Shown piece after piece: positions 9,033 through 16,524 of a stretch of 64,000 bases of DNA (position 1 is the first letter of the stretch; the number at the start of each line of letters is the position of its first letter). A program made the translations under genes and the position numbers. This DNA comes from Catenulispora sp. MAP5-51 (lineage in GTDB: Bacteria > Actinomycetota > Actinomycetes > Streptomycetales > Catenulisporaceae). Under the pieces are notes generated by a model. That model saw only the letters and a program-made list of their open reading frames with translations. It was not told where the DNA came from and made no database searches. The stretch is taken from assembly GCF_041261205.1 (NCBI RefSeq), contig NZ_JBGCCH010000002.1, positions 1-64,000 of the forward strand. The letters are read 5' to 3'.

Positions 9033-9072
9033 CATAGAACAGATTAGGCCCTAGGGATCAAAGGAGTCAACG

Positions 9073-9186
9073 ATGAACTTCGCCCCGTACGAGCTGCAGG
9101 CCGCGAACCACCGCCTGGACGACCTGCGCAAGCAGGCGGCCAAGGCCCGCCTGGCGCGCAACGCGAAGGCCTCTCGCAAGGCCTGA
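9073..9186 (+). CDS. 37-residue basic/helical small protein
   Basis: A short gene with ATG start, AAAGGAG Shine-Dalgarno 7 nt upstream, a good promoter and a downstream hairpin. The product begins MNFAPYELQAANHRLDD and continues as one amphipathic helix rich in Lys, Arg and Ala, ending KASRKA. No membrane segment or cysteine is present. The strong expression signals and codon use (G/C at nearly all third positions) argue that it is real. Related short proteins beginning M-N-x-Y-E-L-Q-A occur in actinomycetes. Function is unknown; nucleic-acid or ribosome contact is conceivable given the charge. Confidence 0.7.
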   Translation: MNFAPYELQAANHRLDDLRKQAAKARLARNAKASRKA

Positions 9187-9207
9187 CCTGCGGCGATACC
9201 AACCGGC

Positions 9208-9247
9208 GCGGCTACGCGCCACCAGCACACGGGTACCGCGTAGCCGC
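9208..9247 (+). terminator. Hairpin after the 37-aa gene
   Basis: GCGGCTACGCG (9208-9218) and CGCGTAGCCGC (9237-9247) are perfect 11-bp arms with an 18-nt loop, starting 22 nt past the stop codon. Confidence 0.55.
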
Positions 9248-9394
9248 CACGCACCAACCACGCACCAACCACTCAGAGCTCCGGCCGCCGGTCGCGTTCG
9301 ATCAACTCCCCCCCGTGATCGAACGCTCGACCCCACGCGCTGATCCGACACCCCCCCGGGATCGGCGCCAGGTGATCGGCGGCCGGGAACCACG

Positions 9395-9440
9395 GGAGCG
9401 CCCCTCCAGTCCGTCCCCCCGGGACTGGAAAGGGCGCTCC
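9395..9440. terminator. Nested terminator hairpin with T-tract
   Basis: An outer stem GGAGCGCCC (9395-9403)/GGGCGCTCC (9432-9440) and an inner stem TCCAGTCC/GGACTGGA enclose a C-rich loop. TTT follows on the + strand. It lies about 50 nt from the DUF3291 stop on the opposite strand. Confidence 0.7.
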
Positions 9441-9489
9441 TTTGCTGTGCGCTCGCGTGCCTCGCGTGCCTCGTGCACTTCCCGCCGGC

Positions 9490-9984
9490 TCAGGCCTCCG
9501 GCGCGAACAGCCGCTGGAACGAGAAGGCGTGCGGCGTGGGTCCGTGCTCCCGGAAGCGCGCCAGCCGGTCGTGCGCCTCCTGGATCGTCGGGACGGTGCC
9601 GACCGGGATCCACCACAGCGTGGCGGCGGCCTCGGGCAGCTTTTGGAAGAACTCCTTGCGGCGCGCCAGGAGCGTGCGGTGCTCTCCGGAGAACGCGAAG
9701 GCCCGCAGCGCGCTCACGGACTCCCAGACGGTCAGGTTGACGAACATCTCGGGGTCGCCGGGCCAGGCGACGTCGGTGGCGCCGAGTTCGGGGTCGCTGC
9801 CCTCCAGGAGCCAGACGAACCCGGGCATCGCCTTGCCCTGGTCGTTGACGCGCGCCAGGTTCTTGGTGAAGTCCTCGATCGCCGGGTCGCCCAGCGGCGC
9901 GACCAGCCGGCCGATGTTCACCTGTGCCAGGTTGAAGCCCGGGAAGGGGCCCAGAAGAGCCTCGGGAGAGTCCATGGGCCGCAC
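9490..9984 (-). CDS. DUF3291 domain protein (monooxygenase-like fold)
   Basis: A 164-residue protein of the DUF3291 family, which adopts a dimeric ferredoxin-like alpha/beta barrel resembling antibiotic-biosynthesis monooxygenases. Family signatures are FNLAQVNIGRLVAPL near the N-terminus, NDQGKAMPGFVWLLEG, FVNLTVWESVSALRAFAF, and LWWIPVGTVPTIQEAHDRL. No cofactor motif is visible, as usual for this family. Start is uncertain: GTG at 9984 or ATG at 9975 (MDSPEA). Neither has a strong ribosome binding site. Activity is unknown. Confidence 0.8.
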   Translation of the reverse strand: MRPMDSPEALLGPFPGFNLAQVNIGRLVAPLGDPAIEDFTKNLARVNDQGKAMPGFVWLLEGSDPELGATDVAWPGDPEMFVNLTVWESVSALRAFAFSGEHRTLLARRKEFFQKLPEAAATLWWIPVGTVPTIQEAHDRLARFREHGPTPHAFSFQRLFAPEA

Positions 9985-10058
9985 GCTACTCAGAGCGCGT
10001 CCGTCTATGCGGCCGGCGTCTCGGGTCCCGGACGGCGGACCGGTTCAGCAGCCCGGTT

Positions 10059-10721
10059 TCAGCGGGCCGACCCCAGATCACCGCGCCAGCGCTGGAAGAG
10101 CGTGTGCGGGACGCCGAGCACGTCCAGGATCTTGCCCGCGACGAAGTCCACCAGCTGCTGCACGTCCTTGAGCCCGGCGTAGAACCCCGGAGCCGCGGGC
10201 AGCACCACGGCCCCGGCCTCGTCCAGCTCGACCATGTGCCGCAGCGTGCCGCGGTTCAGCGGCGTCTCCCGCACGCAGACCACGAGCGGGCGCCGCTCCT
10301 TGAGGTTCACGTCGGCGGCCCGCTGCAGCAGGTCCTTCGAAAGCCCCAGCGCGATCCCGGCGACCGCCGCGGTCGAGGCGGGCACCACCACCATCCCCTT
10401 GGCCGGATAGCTCCCGGAGGACGGCCCCGCGGCGAAGTCGCCGGCGGGCCAGTAGCGCACGGCGTCCAGCCGCGGATCCTCCGCCACCCACCCCAGCCAC
10501 TCGGCCAGGTCCTCCCGCCAGTGCCCGTCCCGGAACGCGACCCCGGTCTCGTCCAGGATCGTCAGCCGCGCCGCCCGGCTCACCACCAGGTCCACCGCCT
10601 CCCCCGCGTCGAGCAGCGCGCGGAGGGTGGCGGCGGCGTAGGGCGTGCCGGAGGCGCCGGAGACGCCGACGATCCAGGGGGTGCGGGGGGCGGTCATGGC
10701 GGGCGTGGCAGCTGGCGTCAT
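10059..10721 (-). CDS. ubiX: Flavin prenyltransferase UbiX
   Basis: Makes prenylated FMN, the cofactor of UbiD decarboxylases, from FMN and dimethylallyl phosphate. The 220-residue protein has the FMN phosphate-binding VGVSGASGTPYA near residues 18-29. It also has the VVVPASTAAVAGIALGLSKDLLQRAADVNLKERRPLV block and the RETPLNRGTLRHM motif that is diagnostic of UbiX/Pad1. It overlaps the preceding 69-codon gene by 4 nt (ATGA) and closes the ubiD-mqnP operon, which fits supply of cofactor for the UbiD protein encoded 1.2 kb upstream. Confidence 0.95.
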   Translation of the reverse strand: MTPAATPAMTAPRTPWIVGVSGASGTPYAAATLRALLDAGEAVDLVVSRAARLTILDETGVAFRDGHWREDLAEWLGWVAEDPRLDAVRYWPAGDFAAGPSSGSYPAKGMVVVPASTAAVAGIALGLSKDLLQRAADVNLKERRPLVVCVRETPLNRGTLRHMVELDEAGAVVLPAAPGFYAGLKDVQQLVDFVAGKILDVLGVPHTLFQRWRGDLGSAR

Positions 10722-10927
10722 CCGTGAACCTCGACGTCGGCTTCGGCAAGTGTCTCCGCCTCGGCCCGCATCTCGGCGAGGCGGTCGGACGACAGCCGAG
10801 CCAGGGCTGCGGAAGACTCGTGCTCGAACAACAGCGTCGCCGCCGGTGCGTCGTCAAAGTTCGCGCCGGTCGTCTCCGACGACTCGCTGGTCCGCAGCCG
10901 GTTCCGGTTCCGCTTCGTGATCTTCAC
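10718..10927 (-). CDS. 69-residue hypothetical protein within the quinone operon
   Basis: A small soluble protein of unknown function with GTG start. A basic N-terminus (KITKRNRNRLR) is followed by an acidic, helical C-terminal half (ARLSSDRLAEMRAEAETLAEADVEV) likely to form a short coiled coil. It begins 3 nt after the mqnP stop and its stop overlaps the ubiX start (ATGA), so its translation is coupled on both sides. That strongly supports it being a real gene. It could be an accessory subunit or stabiliser for one of the flanking enzymes, but there is no direct evidence. Confidence 0.7.
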   Translation of the reverse strand: MKITKRNRNRLRTSESSETTGANFDDAPAATLLFEHESSAALARLSSDRLAEMRAEAETLAEADVEVHG

Positions 10928-10930
10928 TGC

Positions 10931-11905
10931 TCAGGCCCCCAGCCCGCCCACGATCAGGTCCACCAGCGCGCAGCAGAACAGCGAGATCCCCACGAACCCG
11001 TTCGTGGTGAAGAACGCCCGGTTCACCTTCGACAGGTCGTCCGGCTTCACCAGCGAGTGCTCGTACCAGAACGCCGCCGCGACCACCGCGATGCCGATCC
11101 ACCAGAACACGCCGCCGTCCGCGACCACGCCGAACCAGACCAGCAGGCCCAGGGTGATCACGTGGGTCGCGATCGAGGCGCGCAGCGACGCGGCGATGCC
11201 GAAGCGAGCCGGGACCGACTTCACGCCGATCACCCGGTCGGCGGCGACGTCCTGGCAGGCGAAGATCAGGTCGAAGCCGCCGATCCAGAAGCCGACCGCC
11301 AGGCCCAGCAGGGTCGCCTGCCACGACCAGTGGCCGGTCACGCCGATCCAGGCGCCCATCGGGCCGATCGCCTGGGCGATGCCGAGGATGGCGTGCGGGT
11401 AGTTCGTGAAGCGCTTGCCGTAGGGGTACAGGACCAGCGGGATCACGGCGACCGGGGCCAGGAACAGCGACAGCCGGTTCAGGGAGGCCGCCGCGGCCAG
11501 GAAGACCACCAGGGCCGCGAAGGAGCCCAGGTAGGCCGTCTTCACCGACACCGCGCCGGTCACCAGTTCGCGCATCTGCGTGCGCGGGTTCCGGGCGTCG
11601 ATCTCGCGGTCGATGATGCGGTTCATCGCCATCGCGAAGGTGCGGGCGCCGACCATCGCGACGGTGATCAGCAGCAGCTTGACCCAGTTCACGTGGCCGG
11701 TGGTCTCCGACATCGCCCACAGCGCGCTGATGTAGGCGAAGGGCAGGGCGAACACCGAGTGCTCGATCAGCACCAGGCGCAGGAAGGCGCGGGTGCCGCC
11801 GACGACGCCGCGGGCGGTCTCGGGGGCCTCGTTGACCTCGCGGGTGGTGCCGGCGGGTTCGGCGGGTTCCGCGGGTTCCACAGAGGACGTAGCAGCGGCG
11901 GACAT
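10931..11905 (-). CDS. mqnP: UbiA-family prenyltransferase MqnP
   Basis: Membrane prenyltransferase that attaches the polyprenyl chain to the futalosine-derived naphthoate. The 324-residue protein has about eight to nine transmembrane helices. The two Asp-rich motifs of UbiA enzymes are present: NRIIDREIDARNPRT at residues 95-109, and CQDVAADR around residues 217-224. Residues 1-35 are a Pro/Ala/Glu-rich tail. The start ATG at 11905 overlaps the ubiD stop by one base (TGATG), indicating coupled translation. The longer reading to 11980 lies inside ubiD and is rejected. Confidence 0.93.
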   Translation of the reverse strand: MSAAATSSVEPAEPAEPAGTTREVNEAPETARGVVGGTRAFLRLVLIEHSVFALPFAYISALWAMSETTGHVNWVKLLLITVAMVGARTFAMAMNRIIDREIDARNPRTQMRELVTGAVSVKTAYLGSFAALVVFLAAAASLNRLSLFLAPVAVIPLVLYPYGKRFTNYPHAILGIAQAIGPMGAWIGVTGHWSWQATLLGLAVGFWIGGFDLIFACQDVAADRVIGVKSVPARFGIAASLRASIATHVITLGLLVWFGVVADGGVFWWIGIAVVAAAFWYEHSLVKPDDLSKVNRAFFTTNGFVGISLFCCALVDLIVGGLGA

Positions 11906-13401
11906 CAGAAGCCGTACTCCTTCCAGCGGCGGTCGACCTTCGCCGCGGTCATCGGGTCGGAGGTGATCATCTCCGGCCAACCGCGGTGATAGCCCTCCTC
12001 GGGAAGCTTACGGGTCGCGTCGATTCCCGCCTTCCCACCGTAGAACTGCTGATAGGAGGCGTGGTCCAGATGGTCCACGACGCCCTCGACCACGGTGAGG
12101 TCGCGGGAGTAGTCCACGTTGCCGAAGGCGCGCCAGGCCACCTCGGCGTAGTCGTGGACGTCGCAGTCGCTGTCCACGACGATGATCAGCTTGGTGAGGG
12201 ACATCAGGTGCGCGCCCCAGATCGCGTGCATCACCTTCTGCGCGTGCTTGGGGTACCGCTTGTCGATCGAGACGATCGCGCAGTTGTGGAACCCGCCGGC
12301 CTCGGGCAGCGCGTAGTCCACCAGGTCCGGGATGATGATCTTGAGCAGCGGCAGGAAGAAGCGCTCGGTGGCCCGGCCCAGCGGACCGTCCTCGGTCGGC
12401 GGCCGGCCGACCGCGATCGACTGGAGCATCGGGTCCTGGCGCATCGTCACGGCGCTCACGGTCAGCGCCGGGAACGGCTCGACCGGCGTGTAGAAGCCGG
12501 TGTGGTCGCCGAACGGCCCCTCCGGCAGCGTCACCCCGGGCTCCAGCCAGCCTTCCAGCACCACCTCGGCGTTCGCCGGCACCTGCAGCGGCACCGTCTT
12601 GCAGTCAACCAGCTCCACCCGCTTGCCCTGCACGAAGCCGGCGAACAGGTACTCGTCGATGTCCGAGGGCAGCGGCGCGGTGGCGGCGTAGGTGACCGCC
12701 GGCGGGCAGCCGAACGCCACCGCGACCGGCAGCCGCTCGCCGAGGCGCTGCGCGACCGCGTAGTGGTTGGTGGAGTCCTTGTGGATCTGCCAGTGCATCG
12801 AGATGGTGCGCTTGTCCTGGCGCTGCAAGCGGTACAGGCCCAGGTTCCGCCCGCCGGTCTCCGGGTGCTTGGTGTGCGTCAGTCCCAGGTTGAAGAACGA
12901 GCCGCCGTCGTCGGGCCAGGTGTGCAGGGCCGGCAGCAGGTCCAGGTCGACGTCGTCGCCGGTCAGCACCACCTCCTGCACCGGCGCCTTCTTCACGCGC
13001 TTGGGCGGCACGGACTTCAGCTGCGCGGCCTTGCCCAGCGCGTCGCGCAGGCCCGAGACGCCGTGCGGCAGCTCCGGCTTGAGCAGGTCGCCGATGCGCT
13101 CGCCGATCTCGTCCAGGTTCTTCAGGCCCAGCGCCAGGCACAAGCGCTCCTCGGTGCCGAAGACGTTCATGGCCAGCGGGATCGGCTTGCCGTCCGGCGT
13201 GCGCGCACCGCGCACGTTCTCAAACAGCAGCGCGACGTTCTTGACGGGCCCGGCCGCGTGGTGGTCCTCCCGCGGCGCCTTCTGCACCCGGTCGGTGATC
13301 TCGCCGACCTCCAGGTGCGGGTCGACCTCCGCGCGGACACGCTTGAGCTGCCCCCGCTTTTCGAGGGCCTTCAGGAAGGTGCGCAGATCGTCGTAGGCCA
13401 T
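11905..13401 (-). CDS. ubiD: UbiD-family decarboxylase (menaquinone)
   Basis: Prenylated-FMN-dependent decarboxylase of 498 residues, standard for the UbiD family. Signatures include MNVFGTEERLCLALG, FFNLGLTHTKHPETGGRNLG (Mn/prFMN-contact region), EGWLEPG and GPFGDHTGFYTP with the catalytic Glu region, and the C-terminal WGAHLMSLTKLIIVVDSDCDVHDY. In the futalosine route it would remove the carboxyl group of the prenylated 6-naphthoate. Located first in the ubiD-mqnP-orf-ubiX operon with its cofactor synthase last. Substrate assignment is from context. Confidence 0.93.
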   Translation of the reverse strand: MAYDDLRTFLKALEKRGQLKRVRAEVDPHLEVGEITDRVQKAPREDHHAAGPVKNVALLFENVRGARTPDGKPIPLAMNVFGTEERLCLALGLKNLDEIGERIGDLLKPELPHGVSGLRDALGKAAQLKSVPPKRVKKAPVQEVVLTGDDVDLDLLPALHTWPDDGGSFFNLGLTHTKHPETGGRNLGLYRLQRQDKRTISMHWQIHKDSTNHYAVAQRLGERLPVAVAFGCPPAVTYAATAPLPSDIDEYLFAGFVQGKRVELVDCKTVPLQVPANAEVVLEGWLEPGVTLPEGPFGDHTGFYTPVEPFPALTVSAVTMRQDPMLQSIAVGRPPTEDGPLGRATERFFLPLLKIIIPDLVDYALPEAGGFHNCAIVSIDKRYPKHAQKVMHAIWGAHLMSLTKLIIVVDSDCDVHDYAEVAWRAFGNVDYSRDLTVVEGVVDHLDHASYQQFYGGKAGIDATRKLPEEGYHRGWPEMITSDPMTAAKVDRRWKEYGF

Positions 13402-13511
13402 GGTGACCAGTATGTGTCAGAGGCGGGAAGACCCCCGTACCGGTCCCGCAGTGAACACTTGACCGTTACTGTTGAACATGGAAAACCCACGACTTCCCGG
13501 GAGGGTCGGCG

Positions 13512-13913
13512 TTGCTCCGTTTCGTCGTCCAGTGGCTGGTGCCGATCGCGCTGGCGATCTTCGCCTGGGTCGACTGCCTGCTCACTCCGCGGCCCTGGGT
13601 CCGCTTCCTGCCCAAGGTGGTCTGGGCGGTGCTCATCGCCGTGCCGTACGTCGGCGCGCTGCTGTGGATCTTCGGCGGCCGGACCGCGCAGCCGCGCGAC
13701 CCCCGGCGGCGGGCCACGGACAGCCATCCCGGACTGCTCAGTTCGCTGGGGCGCGGCGGGACGCACCAGGCGCGGCCGCGGATCGTCGACACGCCGGGCC
13801 GCCGGACCCGGACCGGGGCGGCGCCGAGCACGTGGACGGTCGCGCCGGACGACGATCCGGAGTTCCTGCGGCAGCTCGGCGAGCAGCTGAAGAAGGACCG
13901 GCCGGAGGGCTGA
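13512..13913 (+). CDS. PLDc_N domain membrane protein
   Basis: A 133-residue protein read from a TTG start with GGGAGGGTC 5-8 nt upstream. Residues 1-60 form the two-helix PLDc_N (cardiolipin synthase N-terminal) module: ALAIFAWVDCLLTPRPWVRFLPKVVWAVLI, then GALLWIFGGRT. The rest is a Pro/Arg-rich cytoplasmic tail ending in a charged helix. There is no phospholipase D catalytic domain. These stand-alone modules are common in actinomycetes and of unknown role. It is divergent from ubiD. Confidence 0.8.
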   Translation: MLRFVVQWLVPIALAIFAWVDCLLTPRPWVRFLPKVVWAVLIAVPYVGALLWIFGGRTAQPRDPRRRATDSHPGLLSSLGRGGTHQARPRIVDTPGRRTRTGAAPSTWTVAPDDDPEFLRQLGEQLKKDRPEG

Positions 13914-13926
13914 GGCCGGGCCCCTC

Positions 13927-13974
13927 GGTCCGTCAGTCCGTCAGTCAGTCCCGTCAGTCAGACCGTCAGTCCGC
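13927..13974. repeat. CCGTCAGT short tandem array
   Basis: Four irregular copies of (C)CGTCAGT with intervening CAGT units start 14 nt after the PLDc_N stop. They run through the stop codon of the convergent gene ending at 13966. Confidence 0.75.
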
Positions 13975-15486
13975 CGAGGACTGCATCGTGAAGCCGAACA
14001 TGTGCCGGTCCATCGTGAACACCGGGTCCGCGTAGGACTGCGGGAAGTCCTCGAAGCTCTCGCCGACCGCCTCGACCAGGTAGTCGCAGACCTGCTCGGC
14101 CAGCCCGAAGCGGCGGGTGGACCAGCGGGCCCAGGCCACGGCCGTCGGCTCCAGGAGCTCCAGCTGGGCGTCGTCGGCGTTCACCCGGGCCGGGATCAGG
14201 ACGTTGATCAGGGTGTCGAACTTCTCCGGGCCGTACAGCGGCGGATCGCCGGCGAACTCGGTCAGGCCCAGGCGGGCGAACACCTCGCCCCACTCCCGGA
14301 CGATGGCCGGATGCGGGAGGCCGCGGACCTCCTCGGCGGACGTGAACTCGTCCAGCAGGGGCGGCAGGTCGTCCAGGTCGTAGCCGAAGTCGGCGCCGCC
14401 GGGCAGTTCGGCGGGTTCGGGCAGGACCGCCAGCCGGGAGAGCATCAGGGCGCGCAGGGCGGCGAAGTCGTCGCCCTCGTCGTCCTCCTCCTCGTCCTCG
14501 CCGTAGTAGCCGTGGGGCTCGGTGCCGTCCGCGCCGTCCGCGCCGTCCGGGCCGTGCGCGCCGTCCGGGCCGTGCGCGCCGTCCGGGCCGGAGTGCTCCA
14601 GCGCGGCCAGGGCGTCCAGCTCGGCGAAGGCCTCGTCCACCGCCTCGGTCTGCAGGCTCGGGTCGTCCTTCAGGTCCTCGCCCAGCTGCTCGAGCTGGTC
14701 CAGGCCCTCGTCCTCGTCCTCACCCTCGCCGCCGTACTCGTCCTCGTCGTCGTCCTCCTCGTCGACCAGGGTCTCGCGGACGGCCGGCTCCAGACGGCGG
14801 CGCAGTTCGCCGGCGTCCAGCCGGTCCAGGGAGAAGACGCCCTCGGGGCCCTCGGAGAACTCGGCGCGGATCTCCCCCAGGATGTCGGGCAGGTCCACCG
14901 GGTCGACGAGCAGGACCTCCACCACGGTGCCCTGCGCGTTGTTGGCCACCGTCGCGGTGAAGGCGTAGCGGTCCTTGCCGCGCTTGAACGCCGCGATCAG
15001 GAGCTCCCCGTCGGCGAACACGTCGGAGACCGACCAGGCCTCCAGGAACTCCACCTGCTGCAGGGCCGCGCCGTACCAGTCCGGGCGCCGGACGCCCTTG
15101 TGGAACAGGCGCTCCGAGGCTTCCGCCGCACGCGCCGCGACCTCCGGGGAGGCCACCGACGCCAGGGCGCACAGCACCGCCTGCGTCCGGGGCGACCCGA
15201 CCAGCTCCAGGACCTCGACCAGGCCGAGCTCGGCGCCCTCGGGCTCGTCGTCCTGCTGCAGCGCCGCGGTCCACAGGCCGCCCAGGAAGGCCGAGGCCCA
15301 CAGTTCGGCGTCCAGCGGGGTGCGGACCGTCCGCGGATCGCCGTAGACCTCGTCCAGGGCGTCGAAGAGCTGCCCGAACTCCGGGGGCAGCTCCGGCTGC
15401 CGGGACGGCGAGGGCGGATGCGCCCGCCGGTTCGGGGCACCGGGACGCGAGGAGTGGTGGGGCTGACGACGCGGCTTGGGTCTCAC
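13966..15486 (-). CDS. 506-residue acidic hypothetical protein
   Basis: Large soluble protein of unknown function, GTG start with GTAGGTGAG upstream. Residues 1-30 are basic and Pro-rich. Two apparently globular halves (about 35-240 and 340-500) flank a low-complexity acidic centre. That centre contains DEEDDDEDEYGGEGEDEDEG and a repeated GPDGAH unit (three copies, then DGADGADG), followed by another acidic run. No signal peptide or membrane segment is seen. It lies 4 nt downstream of a small membrane gene. The acidic spacer with a tandem-repeat core is probably variable in length between strains. Confidence 0.65.
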   Translation of the reverse strand: MRPKPRRQPHHSSRPGAPNRRAHPPSPSRQPELPPEFGQLFDALDEVYGDPRTVRTPLDAELWASAFLGGLWTAALQQDDEPEGAELGLVEVLELVGSPRTQAVLCALASVASPEVAARAAEASERLFHKGVRRPDWYGAALQQVEFLEAWSVSDVFADGELLIAAFKRGKDRYAFTATVANNAQGTVVEVLLVDPVDLPDILGEIRAEFSEGPEGVFSLDRLDAGELRRRLEPAVRETLVDEEDDDEDEYGGEGEDEDEGLDQLEQLGEDLKDDPSLQTEAVDEAFAELDALAALEHSGPDGAHGPDGAHGPDGADGADGTEPHGYYGEDEEEDDEGDDFAALRALMLSRLAVLPEPAELPGGADFGYDLDDLPPLLDEFTSAEEVRGLPHPAIVREWGEVFARLGLTEFAGDPPLYGPEKFDTLINVLIPARVNADDAQLELLEPTAVAWARWSTRRFGLAEQVCDYLVEAVGESFEDFPQSYADPVFTMDRHMFGFTMQSSAD

Positions 15487-15490
15487 CTAC

Positions 15491-15733
15491 TCATGCTCTC
15501 AGATCGTGGAAGCCCGGATGCGGGCAATCCCCGACACAGGCCACCACAGAGCGCGCCGGCAACCCATTCGGATGGAGATGGCCTTTGTGGAAGCCGCCGA
15601 ACATCAGGGACAGCAGCAGCATGACGACGAGGAAGATCAGGGCGAACCATAAACACCCGGGCGTCCCGTACCGACGTTCTCGCCTTTCATAACGCTCCTC
15701 GCGTCTCTTTGCGCGTCCACGGGTAACGGCCAT
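15491..15733 (-). CDS. Small single-helix membrane protein
   Basis: An 80-residue protein: a strongly basic N-terminus (GRAKRREERYERRERRYG), one transmembrane helix (about residues 29-46, FALIFLVVMLLLSLMF), then a His-rich GGFHKGHLHPNG loop and two cysteines (CVGDC). The positive-inside rule places the C-terminus outside. The His/Cys content could bind a metal. It precedes the 506-residue gene by 4 nt, so both are likely one transcript. The function is unknown. Confidence 0.6.
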   Translation of the reverse strand: MAVTRGRAKRREERYERRERRYGTPGCLWFALIFLVVMLLLSLMFGGFHKGHLHPNGLPARSVVACVGDCPHPGFHDLRA

Positions 15734-15765
15734 AGGTCATAAGATAACTGTGATAGGGGGTGCCT

Positions 15766-16464
15766 GTGGCGGCCAAGGTCGAGCCTTCCGGAGAAGGCTC
15801 CAAGAACGAGACTCGCATCATCGTCCGCACCCAGGGCGGCGGACTGCGCTCAACCCTTCTGCGGTGGGGCCTGGGCGGCGTCGTCGTGGTGGTGCTGCTC
15901 GCGGTCCTCGGATCCCTGACGAACTTGATCCACTTCAGCAACCCGTTCGGCGAGACGACCACCACCCGCAGCGGACCAGTGCTTTTGAAGTCCATCACCG
16001 AACTCAAGCGGTTCGAGGCGGCCAGCGGCGAGTTCCAGGTCGTGGTCGAGGTCCAGAACTCCTCGTGGCTGCCGTCGTTCCTGGCCGGCAGCGACACGTT
16101 CTTCCTCGGCGACGGCACTGTGGACGCCTTCGTGGACTTCAGCAATCTGGACGCGAATCATGTGAAGGTGTCCCCCGATCGGCTATCGGCGACCATCACG
16201 CTGCCCAAGCCGGTGCTGGACCCGACCGCTCTGGACGTGCACAAGTCGTACGTGATCGGCCAGCAGCAGGGCGTCTTCGACCGGCTCTTCAACAGCGACC
16301 CGAACCAGGTGCAGCCGCTGCTGGTGGAGGCCACCAAGCAGATCGACGGCGCGGCCGCGAAGAGCTCGCTGGTGTCGGTCGCCGAGAAGGACACCAAGCA
16401 GATGCTGCAGAGCCTGCTGACCTCGCTCGGATTCACCGGCACGATCACGGTGAACTTCGCCTAG
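15766..16464 (+). CDS. DUF4230 membrane-anchored protein
   Basis: A 232-residue protein with a short cytoplasmic tail, one transmembrane helix (LLRWGLGGVVVVVLLAVLGSL) and an extracytoplasmic DUF4230 domain. Typical features are LLKSITELKRFEAASGEFQVVVEV, the FLAGSDTFFLGDGTVDAFVDFSNL core and a C-terminal TKQMLQSLLTSLGF. The GTG at 15766 has AGGGGG 5 nt upstream; a GTG at 15760 would add two residues. Function is unknown. It ends at a strong terminator facing ccsB. Confidence 0.8.
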   Translation: MAAKVEPSGEGSKNETRIIVRTQGGGLRSTLLRWGLGGVVVVVLLAVLGSLTNLIHFSNPFGETTTTRSGPVLLKSITELKRFEAASGEFQVVVEVQNSSWLPSFLAGSDTFFLGDGTVDAFVDFSNLDANHVKVSPDRLSATITLPKPVLDPTALDVHKSYVIGQQQGVFDRLFNSDPNQVQPLLVEATKQIDGAAAKSSLVSVAEKDTKQMLQSLLTSLGFTGTITVNFA

Positions 16465-16480
16465 GAACAGCACAAACGAA

Positions 16481-16509
16481 GCGGCGCCGGGCGGATCGCC
16501 CGGCGCCGC
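16481..16509. terminator. Bidirectional terminator
   Basis: A perfect 13-bp stem GCGGCGCCGGGCG (16481-16493)/CGCCCGGCGCCGC (16497-16509) with GAT loop, flanked by AAACG and CGTTT. It serves the convergent DUF4230 and ccsB genes. Confidence 0.9.
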
Positions 16510-16524
16510 TCCACGTTTGCGCGG

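Larger units (their letters stand above)
9187..9489. other. Gene-free stretch rich in hairpins
   Basis: About 300 bp with no supportable gene. It holds three inverted repeats: 9208-9247 (11-bp arms GCGGCTACGCG), 9295-9325 (10-bp arms CGTTCGATCA) and 9395-9440 (listed separately). It also has a short direct repeat CGCACCAACCA. The first is placed to end the 37-aa transcript and the last to end the DUF3291 gene from the other side. Confidence 0.5.

Noticed and set aside
14002-15624. Long + strand frame of 540 codons opposite the acidic hypothetical gene
   Set aside because: Val/Gly/Arg-rich antisense shadow; the minus frame has better codon positions and organised globular parts.
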